From positions 62,001 to 126,000 of the forward strand of contig JAVKOQ010000121.1 of NCBI GenBank assembly GCA_031835245.1: a DNA stretch of 64,000 bases, read 5' to 3'. Under the pieces are notes generated by a model. That model was not told where the DNA came from. It did no database searches and worked only from the letters and a program-made list of their open reading frames with translations. Position 1 is the stretch's first letter. Every line of letters begins with the position of its first letter. A program made the translations under genes and the position numbers. This DNA is from Balamuthia mandrillaris (lineage: Eukaryota > Discosea > Longamoebia > Balamuthiidae). This document shows, in pieces, positions 52,957-63,068 of this stretch.

Positions 52957-53785
52957 TTAGTCATGGATAAGTTCAGCAGTGGAGCCAATATCAGTATCTT
53001 CATTTTCGGCGGTAGCCACGGAAGGAGTGGAGTCGTTGGCAATGTCAAGGTAGTCATCGTCATCCGAAGAGCTTCCTCGACGGTTGCGACGGGAACGACC
53101 AGCGCCGCCACCCCTCTTGCTTGGCCTAAAGTCATCTTCATCAGAGGAGTTGTTGAAGGAGGTATCCGTGGACATGTCGGTAGTGTCCATGGAGGCCGTT
53201 TCAGTGGCGCTGTGGGTGGTCCTAGAGCTCATGGAGGAAGTGGAGCGAGTAGAGCGAGAGTAGCGAGATCCGGTAGAAGAAGCTGTTCTTCCGGTGGAGG
53301 TCGTTCCTCGGGAGTCCAGATTCTCCCATCGACGGCAGAATGGCATGCATTTTCCAAACAGACCTGCCCATTTGCCCAATACCTTTGTTTTTTTTTCCCC
53401 CATGTGAGTTAAGTTTAAACCTCAAAGGCGGACTCCACAATACCTTCTTGTTCAGGCAATAAAGAATGAAGATCAAGAAGCCTTGAAGAGGAGTGAAGAT
53501 GGAGAATAGAGTCAAGAAAATGGTGCGGATGACTAACTGCGTGAAGAGCACCATGATGAAACCAAATATCCAGCTGAGACCGATGGAAATGAAGATGGAA
53601 ATATAGACACGGAACTCTTTCTTCCTTTCCCGCTTCTCAGTGTTGGGAGCGGAAGCGAGTGTTTCGTGGATTTCACGAGCCACGAAGAAGAAGAGAATAC
53701 TGTTGGCGGCAACGATGATGAGACCCGGCAGGAAGAAGAACAAGAACACGAAAAGTGTCTCCGAAATGTAACAACTGTTATGAAG

Positions 53786-53825
<40 letters not shown>

Positions 53826-54424
53826 AGCTTGCATTGACAGAAATGAAATGGTAAGAAAAGACATACGCGCCAGTAGAGTCTCCATATTTCTGGAAGCAAG
53901 TTACAAAGATGCTGCAAAAGATAGGGAAGCCCCAACTGAACATATGGTACCACCTCTCCAAGCTCTCAGACTCCCTGTTTCGTTTGAAGATCATCTGGTA
54001 AAAGTTGAAGGCAATGCAGAAGGTCCAGCAGAAGCTCGCCAAGAAGAATGTGTGGACCACCAGACCGGTGACAAAGCAGAGAGCATCGTCGGCAAGGAAG
54101 GGCTCTTCGAATGCAAACACGAAGAAGAGGTTGCTGATGACGATGCAGACGCAGAGATACATAATAAGCTTGATGGGATACGTGCGAATGTCTTTGAACA
54201 CGGCAAACGTGATGATGGTGCAGAGAGCACCCGCCACGGAGAGCAGCAGCAACACCAACGTCAACCACGAGAGAAACTCGTAATAGTTCTCGAGGTGTTC
54301 GTCCTCGTCGTCATCATCTCCATCCACTGTAAAACGACAAAACGTAAGTAAGGAGCAAACAAGGAAGAAGCTAACGTTATAGATGAAAAATAAGAGAGGA
54401 GAAAAATGTTTGAACAGAGGAGGG

Positions 54425-54455
<31 letters not shown>

Positions 54456-54709
54456 CAAGAGAGCGAGAGAACCTTCAGGAGAGCCTTCGATGGTGATCCT
54501 TCCTCGCATTCTATAAAGCTGTTGCGTGTCCCTGAAATAAAAGGTGCCATTGGTGCGGAAAGTGTGCTCTATGGCCAAAGTTCTGCTTGTTACTTCGGGC
54601 AACACTTGCGTCCTTTCGGAGGCAACAGAAAAATAAAATAAAAACAAATGATGAGTTGAAAGCAAAACATCTCAAAAAAGAAAAAAGCAAAAAAGAAGAA
54701 AAAGAAGGG

Positions 54710-54756
<47 letters not shown>

Positions 54757-55173
54757 ACGTGAGGTAACGAGGCAAGTTATTGCCTTCCCACTTGTCCATG
54801 GCGAAGACCCAAGTTTCATCGGTGGCCTGAACGCCGTGGTAGCCCTCCGTCACCCTCCAACGTACCTTGGTGCCGACGGGGACGGTGAAGCAGAAAAATA
54901 TGTCACCAAAGTCGTCCGCACAGGCGCCAGGCGTCGTGTCGGGGTCCGTCTCGTTCCCAAAAAGTACCTCGTTGGACTCGTCCCAGGTTAAAATGGCTAT
55001 ATCTTGTCCAACTGTTCAACCAACAAAAAATCATAGCAACAACAACAAATAAAAATTAGCATTACCGCTCCTATAAGACCCACATAGAGAGAGAAAAGCA
55101 AACCTGCATTACTGACCAGCCCCAAAACAACAAGTATCCCCAGCAGCCAAACGCACAACCGGGGCCTCTCCAT
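52957..55173 (-). CDS. Seven-transmembrane receptor with cupredoxin-like ectodomain
   Basis: Predicted plasma-membrane receptor of the secretin/adhesion-like (family 2) type. Exons 55173-55104, 55011-54759, 54612-54473, 54326-53867, 53774-53444 and 53382-52957 join to 559 residues. A signal peptide (~1-23) is followed by a ~125-residue extracellular domain with VPVGTKVRWRVTEGYHGV and FRTNGTFYFRDTQQLYRMRG, the strand pattern of a plastocyanin-type cupredoxin. The copper ligands are only partly kept (His in YHGV, Met in YRMRG). Seven hydrophobic helices follow between ~170 and ~415; TM7 ends FILYCLNKKV as in adhesion receptors. The cytosolic tail is Ser/Thr-rich with many potential phosphosites and acidic clusters. 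Ligand and coupling unknown; an RGS gene lies next door in the opposite orientation. Confidence 0.82.
54714..54751. repeat. (GA)n microsatellite in a receptor-gene intron
   Basis: Pure GA run; CT on the sense strand, starting just after the 5' splice site of intron 2. Similar runs lie in introns 3 (54430-54454) and 4 (53788-53821) of the same gene. Confidence 0.9.
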
Positions 55174-55431
55174 TTCAAACAGGTTTCTTTCGGTTGTTCG
55201 TTTTTTTGCCGTTGCTGAAAAGAAGAACAATGGCAAACGCGTTCTTTTCTTTCTGTGTAACAATCAGCTATTTTATTTTATTTGCTTATTTATTTATTCT
55301 TTTTATATATTTATTTCTTTAAATGAATTAATTAACTGCTACGAGGGGTCATTCATAATCTTGCGATCCGATCACAGTGTGCACAATCACTGTACAAAGT
55401 GTGTACAAATAGACCAGCCCAGGTAAACATA
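55174..55431. promoter_or_regulatory. Upstream region of the receptor gene
   Basis: 258 bases between two minus-strand genes; very AT-rich at 55262-55335 (TTTATTTA-type repeats). The receptor frame is open upstream to an ATG at 55263. I chose the ATG that gives a clean signal peptide. Confidence 0.35.
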
Positions 55432-56746
55432 TTACAGGACGACATGACGGCACTGACAAGCCTCGCAGAACATGCAGAGCACGCTTGCCCCTTGCCCAAA
55501 GTCGCACAGCCGAAAGTTGGGGGCGCCCGCTTGGCACTGTGCACTTTTGGTGTGTGAGCGCAATCGAAAAGAGAGAAGAGAGAAGAGAGAAGAGAGAAGA
55601 GAGAAGAGAGAAGAGAGAAGAGAGAAGAGAGAAGAGAGAAGAGAGCACAATGAAGAACGAGAGGAGATAACCTGTGCTGTTGAAACAACTCACAAAGCGT
55701 TTGTTGAAGGTAGGCAAGATTGACATCATCCTGCTGTAATTTTGAAGAGAAGAGAAGAGAAAAAGTGGGTGAGGTGGATTGTTGCTTACCACTCGTTCGA
55801 AACGCAGGGCGAGATTTTTTGTTTTAAATAGAGGTACCTTGGTATCTAACCGCAATCCACATTCAGCAGAGGAGCAGAAGATAATATGATGGTTCTGAAG
55901 GAGCTTGTTGTGCCTGCAAACGGGGCATATGACGATCTCCTCGCTTTCCTCCGCGTACATGTTCTCCACAGCCGCTTTCACTCTCTCCGCCTCGAACCGT
56001 TTGATCTCCTCATACTGCTCTATCAAATGTTGTTCTAACAACGAGAATCGATCAACAACAGAACAGAAACAATAAGCAAAAATACAGAGACAGAACGAAA
56101 ATGAAAACAAAAAGAAAGTGGAGAAACCTTCTTTGGCCAAGTCCTCGAAAAGAGCCATTTCCAAAAAGTTCATAATGTTCTCGTACTCCTCTCTGTCCAG
56201 CTCATCGCTCTCCAACAAATCCAACTTATTTGTCGTTGTAGCAGCAGTGGGAGAGGGAACGCTTTTCTCCTCTGCAGAGGAAGAGGCTTCGCCACCTCCG
56301 CCACGTAGTGCCTGGAACTCGCTCCTGATCAATTGATCTAGCTCCGAGTGAAGGGCTGCTGAGTTGAGGGCGCCGGAGCGAAGGCCGGAAAGGACGGAGG
56401 AGCGATGGCCCTTCACCCGTTTGATGCAGCGCTGCATGAGCTGCTGTTTGCGCTCTCCCTTGTCCATGGTCATGGCCTTGGCGTTGTCGTGGCGTTGCCC
56501 TATGTGTTGTTGGTTCTGTCGAGCAGTCGTAGAGCGGTGCATATAGGAACCGGTGCTGAAGCTTGGTGCAGCGACCACTTCCTGAGAAAAAGCAGAAGAA
56601 GCAGCAGAGGAAGAGGAAGAGGCAGAAGAAGAAGAAGAAGGCATGCCAAAGATGGGTTGGGTGGCTGCAAAAGGATTGTTGGTATGTCCCCCTAAGCCAA
56701 AGGAGAAGGAGGAGGTAGTGGCGGGCATAGATTGGAATGCCATCAT
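55432..56746 (-). CDS. RPA-interacting protein (RPAIN) homologue
   Basis: Family members carry replication protein A into the nucleus or to repair sites. Exons 56746-56128, 56034-55838, 55733-55672 and 55543-55432 join in frame to 329 residues. The N-terminal ~200 residues include a basic helical block (KQQLMQRCIKRVKGHRSSVL) as in the RPAIN N-terminus. The middle helix (EEIKRFEAERVKAAVENMY) leads to the zinc-binding region VICPVCRHNKLLQNHHIIFC and GLRLDTK. Later exons give AYLQQTLCELFQQH, SAQCQAGAPNF and the closing VLCMFCEACQC. These Cys/His positions follow the family order. The N-terminal extension, rich in Ser/Ala, is longer than in animals. Confidence 0.87.
55570..55646. repeat. 7-bp minisatellite (GAGAGAA)n in an RPAIN intron
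   Basis: About eleven tandem copies of GAGAGAA without obvious variation, filling most of the last intron. The sense strand is the pyrimidine complement. Confidence 0.92.
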
Positions 56747-57177
56747 CTTTTGGGGTGCCTTGAGGTGGCTCTTGTTGTTTGTTCTGAAGCCCCAAAAACC
56801 ACCTAACGGCGAAAGAGAGGAAGGATAAGAATACCTCCAATGGACTCGTTAAACCTTCCACTAGTACTTTATTTTCGCTGACTGCTTCCTGTTTTTTTTT
56901 TTGGCTCCAAGAAATTTTAACGGTTTTTTCTTGGGTAAAATTTTTCTGAGAAATTGATCGGTTCATTTTTTAGGCGATCGATTTCTGCTGATGTCATCAA
57001 ATTGCACGTTCTTTCGGGGTTTGCCGTGCACCATTTCTGCACCAACTGTGCTCCATTCTCGTAAAAAAAAGGGTAGCGAAGAAGAGTGGAAGAGAAGAGA
57101 GAGGCTTGCTGCTTTCGCCTGCCAACACCCACGCCGCCACAAAGAAGAGAAAGGGAGGGAAGGAGGAGAGGAGGACA
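56747..57177. promoter_or_regulatory. Divergent promoter, RPAIN and KCTD–WD40 genes
   Basis: 431 bases between divergent starts. Features are a T-run on the + strand at 56893-56902, AT-rich DNA to 56980 and GA-rich DNA just before the + ATG. The KCTD frame is open from an upstream ATG at 57106. No strong element recognised. Confidence 0.35.
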
Positions 57178-59600
57178 ATGCAGGACACGGTCCAACAGAT
57201 CCAAAAGCTGTGCGAGGATGCCATCGGGCTGTTCAGCACGCTGAGCAAGCGGGCTGGGGAGCTCTCCTCCCAGCTGCAAACGCAGGTGGACATCGAGCGG
57301 CTGCAGCGCCTGCAGCGAGTGGACGAGGAGGCGGAGCGCTACAAGCAGCGGCTCTGCGAAAAGGCGGAGCAGGACATGGCCAAGCTGGAGGAGCAGCGGA
57401 GGCGGCTGCACGCCGAGGTGGAGGAGCTGCAGCGCCTCAAGCAGCCGTGGAAGAGCGGGCGGGTGCGGCTGGACGTGGGCGGCAAGACCTTCACCACCAG
57501 CCAAAGCACCCTCACTCGCTTCCCGGACTCCTTGCTGGGCAAAATGTTCTCCGGGCGGCACCCTCTGGACCAGGACGAGGAGGGGCGGGTCTTCTTGGAC
57601 AGGGACGGCAAGCTCTTTGCTTATGTGCTGGACTTTTTGCGCGATGAGGCGCCCCAGCAGCAGTGGCAGCCTCCTGCTGACCCACAGCTGCAACAAAAGG
57701 TCTTGCGTGAGTTTCAGTACTTTGGCATTCCCTTTCCTTCTTCCTCCTCCACTGCTCCTTCTCCTTCCACGAGTACCACCACAACCTCCTCTTCTGCTCC
57801 GTCCACGGCCAGCACTGGCAGTGAGGGTTTGGCGCGTGCCTTGCAACCGCCGGACAAGAGGCGCTCCCTCTCTTTGCTGAACCCTCTATCCTTCTTGTCC
57901 CTTGGTTCCTCTTTCTCCTCCGCCGCTCCAACTACGCTCTCGCCAACAACAAACCCTCCTCCTATTGCCACTGCTGGTTCTGCTGCTGTTACTCCTAGTT
58001 TCGCTTTTTCGTCGTCCTTCCTTAGCGGTTCTACTACAACTAGCTCTGCTTCTTCATGTCCCACCTCGCCCTCCTCCTCTCCGTTGATGCGACACGTCAA
58101 AACCAACACTCCCTATACTCTCAACGTCAATGGCAGCATGCCTGCACGCAGTTCCTCCGTGGGAGGCGCTATCTCTGGAAGCCACTCCAAGGCCACTCAT
58201 ACGAGGAAATCATTACCACCCGGCGGTTCGCTGCCAAACCTCTCTTCTGTGGAGGCTGACGCTGCAGAAGAAATCTTTACAGGCAAGTTGGAGGGCCACA
58301 CCGATGCAGTGATGGCGTTGGCCGTTATCGATGGTGGTCGCAACATCATCACGGCCAGCAGCGATGGCGTATGCAGGCTCTATGACTTGGCCACTGGCCG
58401 CTGCCTCAAGACTATGCAGGGACACACCGACTGGCTTTCCGCTGTGGCCGTCAGCAAGGACGGCACTAGAGCCATCTCTGGAAGTTGGGACCTCACCGCC
58501 AAAGTTTGGGATCTCACCACTACCACAAAAGATGAGAAGGTTGGTGCTGCTACAAGCAGCGAGCGTGCGCGGTGCTTGGGGACATTGACAGGACACACTA
58601 GCTGGGTGATGGCAGTAGCCCTTAGCGCGGATGGTAAAAGTGCACTCACTGGCAGTCGCGACTGGACAGCGAAGCTCTGGTTGCTTGACGAGGGCGCTAC
58701 ACCGTCAACATCAGCAGCAAAAGGAGATGAGGTGGAGAAAACAATCACTTGCCACCAGACGTTGCGTGGGCACAGCGACACTGTAAGCGGAGTGTGCTTC
58801 TTGGAAGAGGACAACAGCAATGCTGAGGCAGCATCAGCAAAAAAGTCTGTCCGAAAGGTGGTCACCGCTTCCTTCGATCAGACCTGCAGGCTATGGGACG
58901 TTTATTCTGGCCTATGCCTGTGCATACTTAGCGGCCATGAGGATGTCATCTATGGCCTATCTCTCATCCCCACGGCCCGAGAGAACACTCATGAAAATGG
59001 CAGCAGAAAGTTCACCGACATCACAACAAGAACAACAAAACGAGACGAATGATAACAGCGTCTGGTGATCGCACCTGCAAATTGTGGGACCTTGATAAAG
59101 GCAAATGTGTGGCCACCCTGCAAGGACACCAAGGAGAAGTGCTCGCTGTGGCAGTCTCTGGAGATGGAAGGCTGGCCCTCTCTGGCTCCATGGACAACAC
59201 CGCCATGCTTTGGGATATTGAACGCGCGTTGGAGAACGCCAACAAGAACAACAGCGGCGATCAACAAAGCAACGGCAACCACGACAGCAACGGCAATGGT
59301 GAGGTGGCTGATTTCTGCCTTCATACTTACCAGGACCACACGGAGAGAGTCTACGCCACTGCTCTCATTACCACCAACACTACTTCTATCCACGAGGAAG
59401 AGGCAGAAAACGAAGAAAGGGTGGTGATGGTACGTGCCATCACTGGCTCTGCTGATAGCACCGTGCGGGTGTGGCCTCCGCTCCTCTTACCCAATACCTC
59501 TACTACCACCTCCTCTCACCACCATCACCATCGACACCATCACCATCGGCATAAGCAAAACCAACGGCATGGGTCCAGTACTTCCTCTCTTGCTAGCTGA
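57178..59600 (+). CDS. KCTD (BTB/T1) – WD40 propeller protein, frame break in blade 5
   Basis: Probably a Cullin-3 type adaptor or scaffold, combining a T1/KCTD domain with a WD40 propeller. Intronless. The first frame (57178-59052) gives a coiled coil (~1-90), a T1 domain (~97-160: VRLDVGGKTFTTSQSTLTRF, FLDRDGKLFAYVLDFLRDE), a Ser/Thr/Pro linker, and four and a half WD blades (GHTDAVMALAV, GHTDWLSAVAV, GHTSWVMAVAL, GHSDTVSGVCF, GHEDVIYGLSL). The second frame (from ~58995, ATG 59049, to 59600) resumes with ITASGDRTCKLWD, GHQGEVLAVAV and DHTERVYATAL. Together they make exactly seven blades. No splice pair bridges the change of frame, so either one base is wrong in the sequence, or the gene is freshly broken, or the ribosome shifts frame. 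Confidence 0.82.
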
Positions 59601-59750
59601 TCAATAGAACATCTTGTTGAGATGTTGGAAGGTTGCTTTCTTTTTCATGCCCTATCTTTTTCTTTATCCATTATTATGTATATCTTCTTATCTTATACAT
59701 GTATAAACTACGTTATGTATACACACCCTCGGCCAGGGACGGAGGCCGCA
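59601..59750. other. Tail-to-tail spacer
   Basis: 150 bases between the KCTD–WD40 stop and the kinase stop. AT-rich at 59660-59725, consistent with polyadenylation sequence. Nothing else seen. Confidence 0.4.
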
Positions 59751-59932
59751 TCAACCACGCCTACCGCCACCTCCTCCTTTCTTCTTTCCCCTATTGCCAC
59801 CACTACTGCTACTGCTGCCACCTCCACTTTCATCCACCATTTCTTTCAGCCGTCCCACTATCGGACACATCGTTATAATGTTGTGATTGTTAAGACGTGA
59901 TGATGAACACAGAATGTGGAATGAGATGACAG

Positions 59933-59970
<38 letters not shown>

Positions 59971-60897
59971 GAAGGAAGAGGAAGAGGAAGAGGAGAGAGA
60001 GAAGGTACATTGCTGCCGGGCTTCTTGTTCGCAGGTCACTGAATAGGAGAAAAGCGATGAGTAGGTTGGGATGGCTGGCTGGGAGATAGGATAGACTCGT
60101 TGTACCAGTTTCAACAGTGGCAAAGCCCTCGTGGGGAGAGGGCGTTTTGAACATCGCAGCGAACTCCCCTATCACTTGCTCTGCCTTTGAAGGTTAACTG
60201 TTGTGAGCGGTTGGAAATGGAAAGGAAGGAGTGGGAAAAAAAAAAAAGGAAGTGAAAGAGAGGAGCATGAAGGAAGCAAGAGAGACTCTTTCGGGTTGAA
60301 GGGTGGGATGGTTCTGTCGCTTTTGTACTCGTGCAATGCAGTCCTCGGCGTTGGTTGCGAAGTGAAGGACATGAATGCGGTCAGCGCTCACTCCTGTTTT
60401 TTCGTTTCGTCAGAAGCGTACCGTTGTTTTGAACAAAAAAAAAAGGGGGGGGAGGGGGAAGCATAAAACACGTAGACGTTTACCAAGTCTTTTCGCTTCG
60501 TTCAACCACATCTTGCGGTCGCCGGAACTACCGTTACAGCGATCGATGACGACGCTCTTCCCTTTCTTGAGGGACTTTTCCATCAGCTTCTTGCATTCCT
60601 GGCAGCTGCCGAGGTCGTCCTGGTTGACGCGAACCCAGTTGTGGTCTTCCACCTGCGTGGCAAACGTCGACTTGCTTTGAAGGCATAAGATAGAGACAAG
60701 CATGACAAAGCATGCGTTCGGTATTTATATAGTATAATATATATAATATGATATTATTGTCAGAAAGAAAGAAGTAAAACGTTTAAAAAAGAAACAAGTA
60801 ACCCGCTTCCAGGCAATCCGCATAACACGACAACGTTCACAACGGGAGGTTTCTTCGGCTTGGCCGATGAGGACGAAGCGGTTTTGCCCTTTCTCAT
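59751..60897 (-). CDS. P-loop kinase of the polynucleotide-kinase-like (AAA_33) family
   Basis: Predicted ATP-dependent small P-loop kinase; family relatives phosphorylate 5' ends of nucleic acids or small molecules. Exons 60897-60803, 60674-60484, 60393-60287, 60184-60106, 60038-60009 and 59857-59751 join in frame to 202 residues. Walker A is assembled across intron 1: GLPGSG joined to KSTFATQ. WVRVNQDDLG, GKSVVIDRCN and MWLNEAKRLG follow the PNKP-kinase order, then ADRIHVLHFATNAEDCIARV (the Arg-bearing lid region) and EGFATVETVTCEQE. The C-terminus is a Gly/Ser run ending GGGGGRRG. The last two exons (30 and 107 bases) are short and rest on frame and splice sites alone. Shares a promoter region with the ZIP gene. 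Confidence 0.8.
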
Positions 60898-61409
60898 TCT
60901 TTATCGGATAGAGGAAGGAAAAGCTTTTTTTTTCTTTCTACTGGCCCATCGAAAACTCGGGCCAGTTTAAAATTTGTCTACCGCAATGCCGCTGTTTCCG
61001 CCGATTCTCTCCATGGACACTTTAGCTACCTGATCAGCACCCATCCGTAGTCTGATCGTGCAACTACCATAATGATAATAATGCACGGGTAATAAGCGGG
61101 TGATCTAGAGGATTGACCAAAACAAGGCAGCCCGGTCAAAAAAAGAAAAAAAATTGTGTGGAAGAGAGAAGAAAAGAAAGCAGTGGAGAAGAAGAAGAAG
61201 ACTACTCGTGCCGCTACTTTTTATTTTTTTCTTCTGCGCAGCCCCCCACACCCCCCACAAAAAAAAATAAGAGGGTCTGTTGTTCAATTGGCCTTTTTTG
61301 AACAACAACAACAAAACACGTGGTCCCTCTTTTTTTTTTTCTGGTTTTTTCTCTCCCACAAACGTGAGGGGGCGAGAGGGAGAGGAAGAGAAGAGAGAAA
61401 CAAAGAGTG
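60898..61409. promoter_or_regulatory. Divergent promoter, kinase and ZIP transporter
   Basis: 512 bases. Contains TAATGATAATAATG (61069-61082), a C-run region (61242-61258), several A and T runs and a GA-rich leader before the ZIP ATG. No gene seen; an element for metal response was looked for and not found. Confidence 0.35.
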
Positions 61410-62932
61410 ATGGACGTGAATCGGTTCTGCGATGACAGCGAACGAAATAATAATGTGCCGTTGGCCTTTGCGTTGACGCTGGCAGCAGGCCTCTCTACCA
61501 CGATCGGCAGTCTCGTCCCGTTTTGCGTGGACCTGAAGAACCCTATCTACCTCGCCGCTGCTTTAGGTTTGTCTACGGCTTCTTCCCTTTGCTGTTGTCT
61601 TTTTCTTTTCTTTCCTCTTTGCTTTGTATTTGTGTTATGGTTGGTTCTCTATTTAACACCTCCATAAACACACAAACAAACAAACAACATAGGGTTGGCG
61701 TCAGGGGTGATGCTCTACATCTCGCTGGTGGAAGTGCTGGCGGAGGCACGCATGTACTTGGCCTGCGCCACGAAGCACGACGGCGTTGGCACCGTTGGCT
61801 TTTTCTTTCTGGGCATTGCGGTGACCATCCTTCTCAAGAACGCTGTTCACAAGATGGAGCATTGTTATTGGGCTCGGAAGGACAGCCTCAAGGCTGCTGA
61901 GCTGGAAAGACTTGGAGGAGCTGGAAGAGGAGGAGCGGATGATTTTGAGCTGGAAGAGAGGGGTGAAAGGGCTTCTTACATGGATGAGGAGTACAGTTGC
62001 AGCAGCGACGATGAGGACATGATGGAGTCAGTCGATGATAGTATTATGCAACAGCAGCAGGAACAAGCAGAACTCGAATACAGGGAAGGTGCAGCGACGT
62101 CGGCGGGAGTGGAAAGTGGTGGTGGTGGTATTGGAAGAGGTACGCAGAGGAAGGAGGAAATGTCGGCGGGGTACAACAACCATCATCGCAGAAAGAGAAT
62201 GCGCCACCAAAGAGTCAAACGGAAACAAAAGCATATCTCAACGCCACAAATGTCGCAGGCAAAGGAGGAGGACAGCGGCCCGACGTGGTTCAACAATGAA
62301 GAGGAACAGCAAAAGCTGAAACGGATGGGGCTTATGACTGGTCTTGCGGTTGCTATACACAACTTTCCGGAGGGTATTGCCACGCTAGTTGCTACTCTTT
62401 CCAATCGGCAACTAGGTAAGAATCCCTTTTCCATGACTTTCTCTTCCGTGGTTCTCTGCGCGTTGTCTTCTGATTCATAACCGCCATCCCTTAAACTACA
62501 ACTCTATGAAAAACAGGGGCAGCAGTAGCTCTGGCAGTAGCTGTACATAATATTCCGGAGGGCATATGCGTAAGCATGCCCCTCTACTACGCCACTGGAA
62601 GCAAGCTTAAGGCTCTCTTTTGGGGATTTCTATCAGGTAAGCCATCAACGTGCTCATGTGTGTGTGACAGAGGATGCTGATGCTCGGCGACGATAACAGG
62701 GGTATCAGAGCCAATAGGAGCATTTTTGGGGTATCTATTGCTGATGAAATTGTTTTCGCCGATGGTCTACGGCATCCTCTTTGGGTTAATAGCGGGCATG
62801 ATGGTCTACATCACGGTACACGAGTTGCTGCCAACAGCGCACAGGTACGACCCCACCGATCAGGTAGTGTCCTACTTTGTGGTGGTGGGAATGGCTGTCA
62901 TGGGCGTCAGCCTTCTCCTCTTCGAGTATTAA
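61410..62932 (+). CDS. ZIP-family metal transporter (ZupT/GufA-like)
   Basis: Imports Zn2+ or other divalent metals into the cytosol. Exons 61410-61566, 61693-62415, 62517-62636 and 62709-62932 join to 407 residues with about eight membrane helices. Two signature helices carry [10 protein letters not shown] (~275) and [10 protein letters not shown] (~303), the TM4/TM5 metal site of ZIPs; TM7 has [10 protein letters not shown]. The long loop between TM3 and TM4 (~125-265) is charged, with [11 protein letters not shown] and Gln/Glu runs, typical of the regulatory loop. The double HNxPEG arrangement favours the ZupT/GufA subfamily. Likely at the plasma membrane or a vesicle; the sequence does not decide. 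The next gene converges on it with only 136 bases between stops. Confidence 0.92.
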
Positions 62933-63068
62933 TTCCTTTTTTTGGTTGTGTTTTGTTGGTTGGCTAACTCACAGCCCTCACAATTTATTGTCGAAAGCTT
63001 ATTTAATGATCGAATTGAAAACTTTACAAAAGAAGCTGCACAAGTCGCGAAGTAGATATCTTACACTT
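62933..63068. other. Tail-to-tail spacer
   Basis: 136 bases between the ZIP stop and the stop of the partial gene at the right edge; nothing recognised. Confidence 0.35.

Noticed and set aside
59751-60897. Reading the P-loop kinase as a member of a toxin kinase family
   Set aside because: Only the general P-loop kinase core is shared; the order after Walker A fits PNKP-like kinases and the gene has host-type introns.
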